In this document: positions 34,819 to 43,868 of the stretch, one piece after another | Layout: the number at the start of each line of letters is the position of its first letter | Position numbering within the stretch: position 1 is the stretch's first letter | Assembly (NCBI GenBank): GCA_038199375.1 | Contig: JBBPZA010000123.1 | Span: forward strand, 9,218 to 73,217 | Source: JBBPZA01 sp038199375 | GTDB taxonomy: Bacteria > Actinomycetota > Thermoleophilia > Solirubrobacterales > Solirubrobacteraceae | Direction: 5' to 3' | Length of the DNA: 64,000 nt | Notes under the pieces: model-generated | What the model saw: only the letters and a program-made list of their open reading frames with translations | The model's database searches: none | What the model was told of the DNA's origin: nothing | Made by a program: the position numbers and the translations under genes

Positions 34819-36498
34819 CTATTCGAGCGCGCGGCGCAGGAGCTCGCCGACCGTGCGCGGGTCGACGCCGTGGCGCTCGCGGAAGCGGCGAGCTTCGTCC
34901 TCGTCGGCGAGCGCGAGCACGAGCTCCTCGCGTGAGGCGCCCGCGCGGCACGCGGCGCGGTCGAGGACCACGAGGGCGCCCTTCTGGAGCAGGCCCTCCA
35001 CGAGGCCGCCGGTGTCGGGCAGGTCGCGCCCCTTCTTGCACGGGTCCGCGATGACGACCGGGTCGGGGGCGATCGCGCCGTAGACGAGCGCATAGCCGCC
35101 CGCCACCGAGGTCGCCGCCGCGGCCACAGCTGCCAGGCGCGCCGGTCGGCGCGCGCCGGGGAGCAGGACCAGCGCCGCCAGCAGCGCGAGGCCGCCCGTG
35201 AGGAGGAGCACCGTCGTGAATGCCTCGCCGATCGCCAGGACGAGCGTCTCGTCGGCGCGGCGGCCCAGGCGGTCGAAGACGAAGCGCTGCTCACCGGTGA
35301 AGCGAGGACGCTGCTCGGCGAGCGCCCGCTCCAGTCCCGCCCGCGGGTCCTGGGCCTCGACGCCTGCCAGCAGCTCCGGCGCGAGGTCGAGTTTGCGCCG
35401 CGCGGGCAGGTCGGCGTCGAGCACGAGGGCGACGCCGCGCAGCCGGGCGCGCTCCGTTGCTCGGTCGAGGTCGGCCGCCGCGATCGGTGCGATGGCCACC
35501 AGAGCGAGGGCGATCCCGGCATGGCGGATGGCGAGCAGGCGCGCGGCGTCTGCGGGAGAGCGCTCGGGAAGGAGGGCTCCCGCGAGCGCCGGCAGGGCGA
35601 GCCCCATGCCGACCCCCGCAGCGAGCTGCGGGACGACGGTCCAGCCGAGCTCCGCGTCGGGGAGAAAGGCGAGCGCGACGACACCGCCCGCGAGGAGGAG
35701 CGACCCTGCCACCGCTCGCGACCGCGGCTCGCCCCGCACGCGTGAGCCCGCCAGCGCCGCGATCGGGATGACGGTCACTGCCAGCGCGGCTTCCAGGGGC
35801 TCGACGCTCCACCCGGCGACGAGCAGCAGCACGAGGAGGAACAGCACCGCGGTGAGCGCGGCCGAGACGAGGGCGAGGGCTATTGCCGCGGCCCCCCGCC
35901 GCGCCGCTCCCGGAGCCGGGTCTGCCGACGGACGGCTCCCCGTCCGCGTCGCTTCTTCGCGCCCACCCACGACGCACGCCGCGGCCCCCGCGAGGGCGAT
36001 GGGCGCCTGGACCAGGAAGATGGCCCGCCAATCGAAGGCCTGCGTGAGCGCACCACCGAGGGCAGGGCCCGTCGCCGTTCCCACCACGGCGGCCAGCGGC
36101 CACAGGCGTCGACCGAGCGGCTCGCTCGCCCCTTGGGTCACGAGGGCGAAGGCGGCCACCAGTCCGGCGGCAGCGCCCGCGGCTCCGACGGCGCGGCCGA
36201 GCAGCAGCGCCGGCAGCGAGCCGGCCACGCCGCAGGCCACAGCTGAAAGCGCGAACACGACGAGCCCGATCGCTCCGACGAGCGCCGGTCCGCGCGCCCG
36301 GACGATCCACCAGGCGGGTACGAGGACAAGAGCCAGCACGCCGGTGTAGACGCCGAGCACCGCGGCGACGCCCTCGACACCGGTGTCGAGCTCGACGAGG
36401 AGCTCGGGGAGGGCCAGCGTGACAATCGACGCGTCGGCCAGCGCGAGGCCGGCGACCAGAACCAGGACGATCGCTCGCAGGCGGAGGGTAGGGCTCAC
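34819..36498 (-). CDS. MFS transporter with an extra C-terminal domain
   Basis: 559 residues. The N-terminal two thirds is a major facilitator of the drug-exporter (DHA2-like) type: ADASIVTLALPELLVELD, LLLGRAVGAAGAAAGLVAA and GPALGGALTQAFDWRAIFLV. A roughly 90-residue hydrophilic loop (about 345-430) lies between late helices. After the last helix an 80-residue soluble domain follows (DPCKKGRDLPDTGG to the end) with two Cys. The additions are unusual for the family. Substrate unknown. Confidence 0.82.
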   Translation of the reverse strand: MSPTLRLRAIVLVLVAGLALADASIVTLALPELLVELDTGVEGVAAVLGVYTGVLALVLVPAWWIVRARGPALVGAIGLVVFALSAVACGVAGSLPALLLGRAVGAAGAAAGLVAAFALVTQGASEPLGRRLWPLAAVVGTATGPALGGALTQAFDWRAIFLVQAPIALAGAAACVVGGREEATRTGSRPSADPAPGAARRGAAAIALALVSAALTAVLFLLVLLLVAGWSVEPLEAALAVTVIPIAALAGSRVRGEPRSRAVAGSLLLAGGVVALAFLPDAELGWTVVPQLAAGVGMGLALPALAGALLPERSPADAARLLAIRHAGIALALVAIAPIAAADLDRATERARLRGVALVLDADLPARRKLDLAPELLAGVEAQDPRAGLERALAEQRPRFTGEQRFVFDRLGRRADETLVLAIGEAFTTVLLLTGGLALLAALVLLPGARRPARLAAVAAAATSVAGGYALVYGAIAPDPVVIADPCKKGRDLPDTGGLVEGLLQKGALVVLDRAACRAGASREELVLALADEDEARRFRERHGVDPRTVGELLRRALE

Positions 36499-36715
36499 CG
36501 CCGGGGAAGTCTGCCCGGCCGGCGGATGGTCGTCTCCCGCGGGCGACGGCGCGCGTAGGGAATATCGCCGTTTGGTGGTAGTTCTGGAGAACGCGGGCGG
36601 GTACCCCCAGGCCGATGGAGCGTTGGTTCTCCCCTGAGCGCGGCGTCCAAGAGATTTGTCCTCGGTACTTCTGAGGTCTCAGATCTCGGAGGGCTTCTGC
36701 CGATGCTGTACGCGC

Positions 36716-37925
36716 ATGACTCCCCCGAACCGCCCCGAGGCCCCCGACGAGCGTCTTGCCGGGTTCGCGCACGACGCGTCCCCTCGCAGGCGCGCGGAGG
36801 AGGTCGCCCGCCGCCCCGCCGACGCGGAGGCGGGCGACAGGCCGGCCACCGATGCACTTACCGGCGTGCTCGACGAGAATGAGCTCCACGGCCGCCTCGA
36901 CGAGGAGATCGCGCGCTTCGAGGAGGTCCACGCCCCCTTCAGTCTTCTGCTCGTCGAGGTGAGGGCCGCCGACGACGAGCTCGCACGCCGGCGAGCGCTT
37001 CGCGCCGTGGCCAGCGCGATGGCCGGCGCATGCCGGGCGGACGACCCGATCTATCGCAACGGCGCGGACGGCTTCGCCCTTCTTCTCCCGGGGCCGGCCG
37101 GCGCCGCCGCCAAGGGAGTCGAGCGCCGCGCCGAGCGGGCGGTGGGCACCCTCGAGCTCAAGGTCCACGTGTCCTTCGCCCTCGTCGAGTGGCCTTACGA
37201 CGGGCCGAGCCGCGAGTGGTTCCTCGCCGAGGCGCGCAACGCCGGCGCCGGCGCGAGGACGATCCTTCCCGCCGTTCCCCAGGCCGCCGGCGATCCCGGC
37301 GCCGAGGCCAAGCACGGGGAGATCGCAAGCGTCCGCGCGCTGCTCGCCGCGCTCGTCGCGCGCGACGGCTACACCGGTGATCACTGCCAGCCTGGGCAGC
37401 GACGTCGCCAGGTCGCTCTCTCTCGGCGAGCGCGAGATCGACGAGGTCGAGCAGGTCGCCCTCCTGCACGACATAGGCAAGATCGGCATCCCCGACTCCA
37501 TCCTGCGCAAGGAGGGGCCGCTCAGCGCTCCGGAATGGGAGATCATGCGCGAGCACCCGGAGATCGGGGCCCAGATCGTCGGCGGCCTGCCGAGCCTCGC
37601 CCACCTCGCACCACTCATCCGCTCAGAGCACGAGCGCTGGGACGGACGCGGCTACCCACATGGGCTGGCCGGCGACAAGATCCCGCTTGTCAGCCGCATC
37701 ATCCTGGCCTGCGACGCCTACCAGGCGATGACCAGCGACCGCCCCTACCGCCGCGCCCTTCCCCTTCCCGAGGCGCTGCATGAGATCGAGCGCAACGCCG
37801 GCTCGCAGTTCGACCCGTCGGTCGTCGCATGCCTGCTGCGCGTGCTCGAGCGCAAGCGCCACGGCGCGCCGGTGCTCGCGAACCGGCGCACCGCCAAGAG
37901 CCGCTGGCGCGCCTACCTCGCCTGA
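36716..37925 (+). pseudogene. GGDEF-like + HD-GYP protein, split by a frameshift
   Basis: From ATG 36716 the first frame encodes a degenerate GGDEF domain (NGADGFALLLPG instead of GGDEF) and the beginning of an HD-GYP domain (ALVARDGYTGDH, near 37375). The rest of the HD-GYP domain lies in another frame: VALLHDIGKIGIPDSIL, MREHPEIGAQI, HERWDGRGYPHGL and LACDAYQAMTSDRPYRRAL, ending at 37925. One extra base near 37380-37390 explains the switch. An intact protein would degrade c-di-GMP. The HD and GYP motifs themselves are complete. Confidence 0.8.
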
Positions 37926-37958
37926 GCTCGTTCGGCCCGCCTGCCACACTGCCCGTCG

Positions 37959-38165
37959 ATGGCCCCACGCCGGTTTCGAGCCGCCGCGCGCGTTGCCCTC
38001 TTCCTCGCTGCCCGCGGGCGCTGCGCGGAGTGCGGCAGGAAGCTCGAGCCGGGTTGGCACGCCGATCACGTAACGCCGGTCCGGGCGGGCGGTCCGACCG
38101 AGCCTGCGAACGGAAGAGCGCTCTGCCCCGGGTGCAACCTGCTCAAGGGGGGCCGCGTCGCGTGA
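37959..38165 (+). CDS. Small HNH nuclease
   Basis: 68 residues that are almost all HNH motif: CAECGRKL (zinc Cys pair), WHADHVTPVRAGG (DH catalytic), PANGRALCPGCNLLKGG (N and second Cys pair). This is a complete minimal HNH domain of the restriction/homing type. Its stop overlaps the helicase start as GTGA, so the two products are probably made together. Confidence 0.82.
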   Translation: MAPRRFRAAARVALFLAARGRCAECGRKLEPGWHADHVTPVRAGGPTEPANGRALCPGCNLLKGGRVA

Positions 38166-39907
38166 CCCCGGCGCCGCGACGCTGGCAGGAGGCGTTCCTC
38201 GCTCGGCACGCGTCGGCCGCAGACCGGGATTTCCTGCTCGTCGCGACGCCCGGGGCGGGCAAGACGCTCGCCGCCTGCCAGGCGGCTCGCCAGGCGGGGT
38301 GCGATCAGGTGATCGTCGTCTGTCCGACGACAGCGCTGCGCGCCCAGTGGGCGGATACGGCCGATCTGGTGGGCTTCCATCTGGACCCGCGGTGGAAGAA
38401 CGCGGACGGCGCGTGGCGCGGCGACGTGGACGGCGTCGTCGTGACCTATCAGCAGGTCGCCTCTGCCCCCGACCTGTTCGCCCATCATCTCGCCCGCTCC
38501 ACGTTCGTCGTGCTCGACGAGGTCCATCACGCCGGCGAGTCGGCGACGTGGGGGACGGCGCTGCGCGCGGCGTTCGAAGGCGCTGAGGGGCGCCTCGCTC
38601 TCTCGGGGACGCCCTTTCGCTCAGACGCCCGCGCGATCCCGTTCGTTCGCTACGACGAGGAGCGGCGCTGCGCACCCGACTTCGTCTACGGCTACCCGGA
38701 CGCGGTCGCCGACGCCGTATGTCGCCCTCTCGCGTTCCGGCTGCTCGACGCGACCCTTCACTGGCGCGTGGACGCGCAGGAGACGATCGCGGCCTTCGCC
38801 GACGAGCTCGAGCCCCGTGACGACGCGCGACGGCTGCGCACCGCCATCGATCCCGCGACGCCGCTTCTCCCGCAGATGCTTCGCGACGCCGACGCCCTCC
38901 TGTCCAAGGCCCGCGCGGTCGTCCCCGACGCAGCCGGCCTGGTGCTCTGCGACGACCGCGCTCACGCGCGCGCAGTCGCCGCGCTGCTGCGGACCATCTC
39001 TGGGGCCAAGCCGGTGGTCGTGGTGAGCGACGAGGCGGGGGCACACGCTCGCATCGAGCGCTTCGCACGGGGCGAAGGCGGAGGCCCGCGCTGGCTGGTG
39101 GCGGTCAACATGGTGAGCGAGGGCGTCGACGTCCCCCGACTCGTGCTCGCGGCCTACGCGACCGTCAAGCGCACGGACCTCTTCTTCCGGCAGGCCGTCG
39201 GCCGCGTCGTCAGGCGGCGCTCCAAGGACCCAGACGACTTGGTCGCGACCGTCTTCCTACCCGCCGACCCCACGCTCACGGCCTGTGCGGAGCGCGTGGA
39301 GGTAGAGCTGCGCCAGCAGGTCACCGACGAGGCCGGGGCGGCGTTCGACGTCGAGCCGCCGACGGGCCTTGCCCACCGCGTGGACTTCCAGGCGCTCGAC
39401 GCACAGGTCGAGCCCGGCGGGATGATCGTCGCCGGGGTGCACTACCGGCGCGAGGAGGTCGACGCCGCGCGCCGCCTCCTGCGCGAGCTCGGGCAGTCCG
39501 AGCGCCGGCTGCGCTCCGTGCTCGAGTTCGTTCGCCGCGAGAGCCCGAGCGTGGCTTCCTCGTCCCCGCCCTCCGCTCCTCCGATCCCGACGCACCGCCG
39601 GATTGAGACCAAGCGGCGGGCGCTGGATCGGCTCGCACGCCGCTGGGCGCAGTTGAGGCGGGCGATCGACCCGGAGTACTCGTGGCCGCAGGCCCAGGCG
39701 CGCGTGAACCGAGCGATGGGGGTCGAGCGGCGCGCTGACGCCGGTGAGCGAGACCTCGACGAGGGCCTTGCCTTCCTGCGCGGCGAGCTCTCCAAGCTGG
39801 CCGAGCGCTACCCCGAGGAGGCCGAGCGACTGCGCATCGAGGGCAGCGTCGAGGCCATCACCGGGGGGCTCGGCGAGCCGCGCCGGAAGGGGATGGCGCC
39901 CGGGTGA
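38162..39907 (+). CDS. SF2 DEAD/DEAH-box helicase
   Basis: 581 residues from GTG 38162. Helicase motifs: Walker A ATPGAGKTLAA, TTALRAQW (Ia), VVLDEVHHAG (II), LSGTPFRSD (III), then VNMVSEGVDVPRL (V) and FFRQAVGRVVRRR (VI). The C-terminal 170 residues are helical and charged. It belongs to the SSL2/RAD25-like group. Coupling to an HNH nuclease and the adjacent tRNA gene suggest an anti-phage or DNA-processing function; this is inference. Confidence 0.88.
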   Translation: MTPAPRRWQEAFLARHASAADRDFLLVATPGAGKTLAACQAARQAGCDQVIVVCPTTALRAQWADTADLVGFHLDPRWKNADGAWRGDVDGVVVTYQQVASAPDLFAHHLARSTFVVLDEVHHAGESATWGTALRAAFEGAEGRLALSGTPFRSDARAIPFVRYDEERRCAPDFVYGYPDAVADAVCRPLAFRLLDATLHWRVDAQETIAAFADELEPRDDARRLRTAIDPATPLLPQMLRDADALLSKARAVVPDAAGLVLCDDRAHARAVAALLRTISGAKPVVVVSDEAGAHARIERFARGEGGGPRWLVAVNMVSEGVDVPRLVLAAYATVKRTDLFFRQAVGRVVRRRSKDPDDLVATVFLPADPTLTACAERVEVELRQQVTDEAGAAFDVEPPTGLAHRVDFQALDAQVEPGGMIVAGVHYRREEVDAARRLLRELGQSERRLRSVLEFVRRESPSVASSSPPSAPPIPTHRRIETKRRALDRLARRWAQLRRAIDPEYSWPQAQARVNRAMGVERRADAGERDLDEGLAFLRGELSKLAERYPEEAERLRIEGSVEAITGGLGEPRRKGMAPG

Positions 39908-39911
39908 GAAG

Positions 39912-39985
<74 letters not shown>

Positions 39986-39998
39986 TGGCGCGCGAGCC

Positions 39999-40004
39999 AG
40001 TATA
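39999..40004 (-). promoter_or_regulatory. -10 element of the tRNA-Asp promoter
   Basis: TATACT on the minus strand, 13 bases before the mature tRNA 5' end, matches TATAAT at 5 of 6 positions. No good -35 element is seen at the expected spacing. Confidence 0.5.
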
Positions 40005-40141
40005 GGCGCGCCGTCGCTCTCTGCCGAGCGGGGCGAACGCTGCCACTCTGGCGTTTGTAAAGACTCGTCCAGGGCCCGCAACTCCCTCTCGGGGCGGGGT
40101 GTTCCCAGTCGCGTACATCAACTCAACCTCAGGAGGCAGGC

Positions 40142-41203
40142 ATGCGGATGGCGCATCTCTTCTCTCGTCTGACGGTCGGTCTTGGTGCGGTCCTCGTGAG
40201 CGGTCTTCTGCTCGCGGCGGTCGCCATGGCGGCGGTCATCACGGGAACGCCCGGGCCGGACCGAATCACCGGTACGCCCGACAACGACACGATCAATGCC
40301 CGCGCGGGCGCCGATCGCGTCAAGGCCCTGGCCGGCAACGACATCGTCAACCTCGGCCCCGGCCGGGACCGGGCGCGGCTCGGCGACGGCAACGACGTCG
40401 CCAACGGCGGCCCCGGCAGTGACCGGGTGACCGGCGGCAACGGCAACGACACATTCAAGGGCGGCGACGACCGCGACGTGTTCATCGGCGGCCCCGGCGA
40501 CGACAACGCCGAAGGCGACCAAGGCGCCGACCTCCTGTTCGGTAACGCCGGCAACGACGTGCTGAAGGGCTTCCGCGGCAACGACCGCCTGTATGGCAAC
40601 GCCGGCGACGACATGCTGCAGGGCGACGTGCCCGGCAACGGCGTCGGCGGTAACGACCGCATCTGGGGCGGCCCCGGCAACGACACCATCGTGGGCGGCG
40701 AGGGTCGCGACCGCACCCACGGCGGCGACGGCAACGATGCCGCCGACGGCGGCAACGGCCCGGACCTCATGTCCGGCGGCAGGGGCGACGACATCCAGCA
40801 GGGCGGCGACGGCAACGACCGGATCTTCGCCAACCTGGGCGTCGACGTGACCAACGGCGGCAACGGCGACGACGACCTGTGGGCGCTGGCCCGCGGTGAC
40901 GTGACGCCGGGTGCCGGAGGAGCGACGGACACGGTCGCAGACACGCTGATCGGCGGCGAGGGGAACGACACGTTCCACCTGCGCGACGGCGAGGCCGACA
41001 AGGTCGACTGCGGCCCCGGCAACGACACAGCGCTGCTCGACGAGGTCGACGTCATCGTCGATGCCGATCCGGCCAACCCGACGAGCAACGGCTCGTGCGA
41101 GCGGGTCGTTCGCAGGGCGCCGCGCCCGCGGGACCCGGACTCGAACGCGAAGTCCGAGGACCGGACCCAGGCCCCGGCGGAGGACAAGAAGGAGAAGGAG
41201 TAG
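40142..41203 (+). CDS. Secreted RTX (hemolysin-type) calcium-binding repeat protein
   Basis: 353 residues with a signal peptide (GAVLVSGLLLAAVAMAA). Residues 35-275 consist of degenerate RTX nonapeptides (GGxGxDxxx: NGNDTFKGGDDRD, GGPGNDTIVGGEG, GGDGNDRIF and others) that form a calcium-loaded beta-roll. The C-terminal region holds one Cys pair and a Lys/Glu-rich tail. Such proteins are exported and fold in calcium outside the cell. No dedicated type I exporter lies nearby. AGGAGG precedes ATG 40142. Confidence 0.9.
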   Translation: MRMAHLFSRLTVGLGAVLVSGLLLAAVAMAAVITGTPGPDRITGTPDNDTINARAGADRVKALAGNDIVNLGPGRDRARLGDGNDVANGGPGSDRVTGGNGNDTFKGGDDRDVFIGGPGDDNAEGDQGADLLFGNAGNDVLKGFRGNDRLYGNAGDDMLQGDVPGNGVGGNDRIWGGPGNDTIVGGEGRDRTHGGDGNDAADGGNGPDLMSGGRGDDIQQGGDGNDRIFANLGVDVTNGGNGDDDLWALARGDVTPGAGGATDTVADTLIGGEGNDTFHLRDGEADKVDCGPGNDTALLDEVDVIVDADPANPTSNGSCERVVRRAPRPRDPDSNAKSEDRTQAPAEDKKEKE

Positions 41204-41236
41204 CTCTCCCGCTTCCGCGGAAGCCGACGCGATTCG

Positions 41237-41260
41237 ACGGGGCGCCTTCGGGCGCCCCGT
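41237..41260. terminator. GC-rich hairpin with TTCG tetraloop
   Basis: ACGGGGCGCC (41237-41246) pairs with GGCGCCCCGT (41251-41260) around TTCG, an exceptionally stable tetraloop. It lies between the convergent RTX and uppP genes and should terminate both. Confidence 0.8.
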
Positions 41261-41268
41261 TCGCGTTC

Positions 41269-42099
41269 TCAGGCGATCGCGCCGCTCGCGACGAGGACGA
41301 GGACGAGCGCGCCGACGACCACCCGGTAGACGACGAACGGCGTGAGGTCGTGGGTCGCCAGATAGCGCAGGAGGAAGGCGATCGACGCGTAGCCGAACAC
41401 GAAGGCAAGGCCCGTGGCTAGGACGAGGGAGAGCGCGCCGGGGTCGGCGCTCTCGGGCTCGGTCCCCCGCGCGATCTTCGAGAGCTCGTAGAGGCCGCTC
41501 AGGACGACCGCGGGCACCGAGAGCAGGAACGAGAAGCGCGCCGCGGCGGCGCGGTCGAGGCCGAGGAGCAGCCCGGCCGTGATCGTCGCGCCCGAGCGCG
41601 AGACGCCCGGAATCAGCGCCAGCGACTGGGCGAACCCGATGGTCACGCCGTCGCGTGTCGAGAGGTCGGGCAGGTCGCGGTCGAGCGCAGCGGCGCGATC
41701 GGCGGCGAAGAGCACCAGGCCGAAGACGACGAGCGTCGTCCCGATGACGTAGAGGTCGCGCGCGCCCGTCTCGATCTGGTTCTCGAAGAGCTTGCCGAAG
41801 ATGACGATGGGAACGGTTCCGGCGATGAGGTACCAGCCCATCCGCGCGTCGGGCGTCCCACGGAGCTCGGGCCGCCGCAGCGAGCCCAGCCACGCGCGCG
41901 CGACCGCCCACAGGTCCGCCCGGAAGTAGATGAGCACCGCGGCCATGGTGCCCAGCTGGGTGACGGCGGTGAACGCCGCCCCGGGGTCTTCCCACCCGAC
42001 GAAGGCCGGCACTATGCGCAGGTGGGCGGTACTCGAGATCGGCAGGAACTCGGTCAGCCCCTGCACGACCCCGAGCACGATCGACTCGAGGACCGACAC
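41269..42099 (-). CDS. uppP: Undecaprenyl-diphosphatase UppP (BacA)
   Basis: 276 residues starting at GTG 42099 (VSVLESIVLGVVQGLTEFLP). Signature motifs LTEFLPISSTAHL and GVSRSGATITAGLLLGLDR are intact, with about eight membrane helices. It dephosphorylates undecaprenyl diphosphate to recycle the lipid carrier for peptidoglycan synthesis and can confer bacitracin tolerance. The frame extends further upstream, but the GTG gives the family-typical N-terminus. Confidence 0.95.
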   Translation of the reverse strand: MSVLESIVLGVVQGLTEFLPISSTAHLRIVPAFVGWEDPGAAFTAVTQLGTMAAVLIYFRADLWAVARAWLGSLRRPELRGTPDARMGWYLIAGTVPIVIFGKLFENQIETGARDLYVIGTTLVVFGLVLFAADRAAALDRDLPDLSTRDGVTIGFAQSLALIPGVSRSGATITAGLLLGLDRAAAARFSFLLSVPAVVLSGLYELSKIARGTEPESADPGALSLVLATGLAFVFGYASIAFLLRYLATHDLTPFVVYRVVVGALVLVLVASGAIA

Positions 42100-42209
42100 G
42101 ACGCGAGAGCGTAGTCGGTAGCACCTTCGGAGCCGCCGCCAATCGACGAAACGACTTGGCCGGCCGGCCAATCGCTACGGGAAGAGGGAGGGGCGTGCAT
42201 TGGCCGGCT

Positions 42210-42904
42210 CTACCCGCCCGTCAGTCCCTTCGTGCAGGCCTGGATCCTGTTCGCGTCGCCGCCGGCCTTGCGGATGCACTCGCCGACGTTCCGCACGCTC
42301 CTGGGCACGCCTTCTGTCGCGTCGAGGTCCTGACCTTCGAGCCGTCGGGGCGCGCGGTGTAGGAGACACCGCGCCCGTTGATGGTGCCTTTCATGTCCCA
42401 CAGGAGCTTCCCGCTGGCCACACGCTCCAAGGTAGCGATGCTCAGGTGGAAATCGCCTGACTCCTTGCGCGAGATGGCCTTGGCGATGCGGCCGGGGGCG
42501 GCGGCCTTGAGCTTGCCGATCGACCAGGAGCTCTCCTCAAGGGTGCCCGAGCCGCTCACGTTGACGCCGATGTCGTCGAGGTCGTCGCTTCCGGGCTCGG
42601 CGCGATAGCCCTTCGCGCGGCTCCCGTCGCGAACGGCGAACTCGACGCTCGTCGGACGCATGGTCACCGTGAGCAGCTGGGCCGCGGAGCCGACCTCCTT
42701 GCGCAGCGTCTTCACGATCGGGCCGAAGTTGCGCCTGTCGACCATGCGCTCCTCCTGGGGCCCGCCCCCGTCCCGGGTGAGGTTCTTGACGTTGTTTAGA
42801 ATTCCCTTGCCGAATGCGAAGTACATGATCGCGGCAATGCCGGCGGCGAAGGCCAGGCTGAGCAGGGCCCCGAGCGGGCGGCGCAGCAGCATCATCCACC
42901 TCAT
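42210..42904 (-). pseudogene. Membrane-anchored hypothetical protein with C-terminal frameshift
   Basis: From ATG 42904 the protein has one N-terminal helix (LGALLSLAFAAGIAAIMYFA). A soluble domain of about 170 residues follows (LRKEVGSAAQLLTVTMRP to WDMKGTINGRGVSYTARPDG). The natural C-terminus continues in another frame (GVPRSVRNVGECIRKAG, IQACTKGLTGG, stop at 42210). One missing base at about 42330-42340 accounts for it. The two Cys of the tail may be paired. Family not recognised. Confidence 0.6.
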
Positions 42905-42968
42905 CGAAATCGTCCTCTCGGAGGGTGGGTCCGCCCGGTCAACGGACCCGTTCGGGAGAAATTACGCT

Positions 42969-43868
42969 GTGCGGGTGCACCTTTCCACCCCCGCGGCCGT
43001 CGATGTCTGTCGATCGGGAGGCAATCCCCGCCGAGGGCGACGGCGGGCTGCCCTCCTGGTCGCGGGGATCGCGCTCTACTTCACGGGCGGGCTCGCGCCG
43101 GCGCCTGCCGGCGCGGCCGCGCCGGTCGGCGAGTTTCGCGCGGACTGCCTGTTCAGCCACCGCAAGGCGGACGACCCGATCGTTGCACCGCGGCGGCCGG
43201 GCGCCTTTCACAGCCACGACTTCTTCGGCAACCGCTCCACGGGCGCCGGCTCCACCCTGCGCTCGCTGCGCCGCGCACGGACGAGCTGCGAGCCGGAGGT
43301 CGACCGGTCGGCCTACTGGATCCCGACCCTCTACTACGGGCGCGGTCGACCCATCACCGCCACGCGCCTGGTCGCCTACTACGTCACCTCGAACAAGCGG
43401 CCCGACCGCCTGCGCCCGTACCCGCTGGGCTTGATGATGATCGCTGGAAACGGAGCGGCCCGGGGACCGGAGGCCGACCCGATCGTGGCCGAGTGGAGCT
43501 GCCTGGGAGCGGGGCGGCCGAGCTCGCCGAGCATCGGCCGCTGCCCGGGTGGATCCAAGCTCGAGCTCGGCCTGCGCTTCCCCGACTGCTGGAACGGCCG
43601 CGACCTCGACAGCGCAGACCACCGCAGCCACATGGCCTACAGCAAGGCGGGCTCCTGCCCGGCCACCCATCCGGTCGCGGTGCCCGAGCTCAAGCTCAAG
43701 CTCACCTACCCCACCCGCGGCTCGCCGTCGATGCGGCTCGCCTCGGGCCGCGGGTACACCGCCCACGGCGACTTCATCAACGCTTGGGAGCCGCGCGAGC
43801 TGGCCCGCCGGATCCGCGACTGCCTCGTGCCGGCGATCCAGTGCGATCCCTACGGGGAGCCGGAATGA
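42969..43868 (+). CDS. Secreted DUF1996 protein
   Basis: 299 residues from GTG 42969. The N-terminus has a basic stretch and a hydrophobic signal (ALLVAGIALYFTGGLAPAPA). The mature part has DUF1996 hallmarks: GEFRADCLFSHRKADDPIV, FHSHDFFGNRST, AYWIPTLYYGRG, FPDCWNGRDLDSADHRSHMAY and GSCPATHPVAVPEL. The conserved His/Asp/Cys residues suggest a metal-dependent enzyme, possibly carbohydrate-active, but the family has no firm function. It overlaps the kinase gene by 4 bases (ATGA). Confidence 0.85.
   Translation: MRVHLSTPAAVDVCRSGGNPRRGRRRAALLVAGIALYFTGGLAPAPAGAAAPVGEFRADCLFSHRKADDPIVAPRRPGAFHSHDFFGNRSTGAGSTLRSLRRARTSCEPEVDRSAYWIPTLYYGRGRPITATRLVAYYVTSNKRPDRLRPYPLGLMMIAGNGAARGPEADPIVAEWSCLGAGRPSSPSIGRCPGGSKLELGLRFPDCWNGRDLDSADHRSHMAYSKAGSCPATHPVAVPELKLKLTYPTRGSPSMRLASGRGYTAHGDFINAWEPRELARRIRDCLVPAIQCDPYGEPE

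Noticed and set aside
35291..37618. 775-codon frame on the minus strand
   Set aside because: It overlaps the MFS gene in another frame and the GGDEF/HD-GYP gene antisense; no domain is seen.
40118..42142. 674-codon minus-strand frame
   Set aside because: It is antisense to the RTX repeats and out of frame with uppP; it merely mirrors their repeats.
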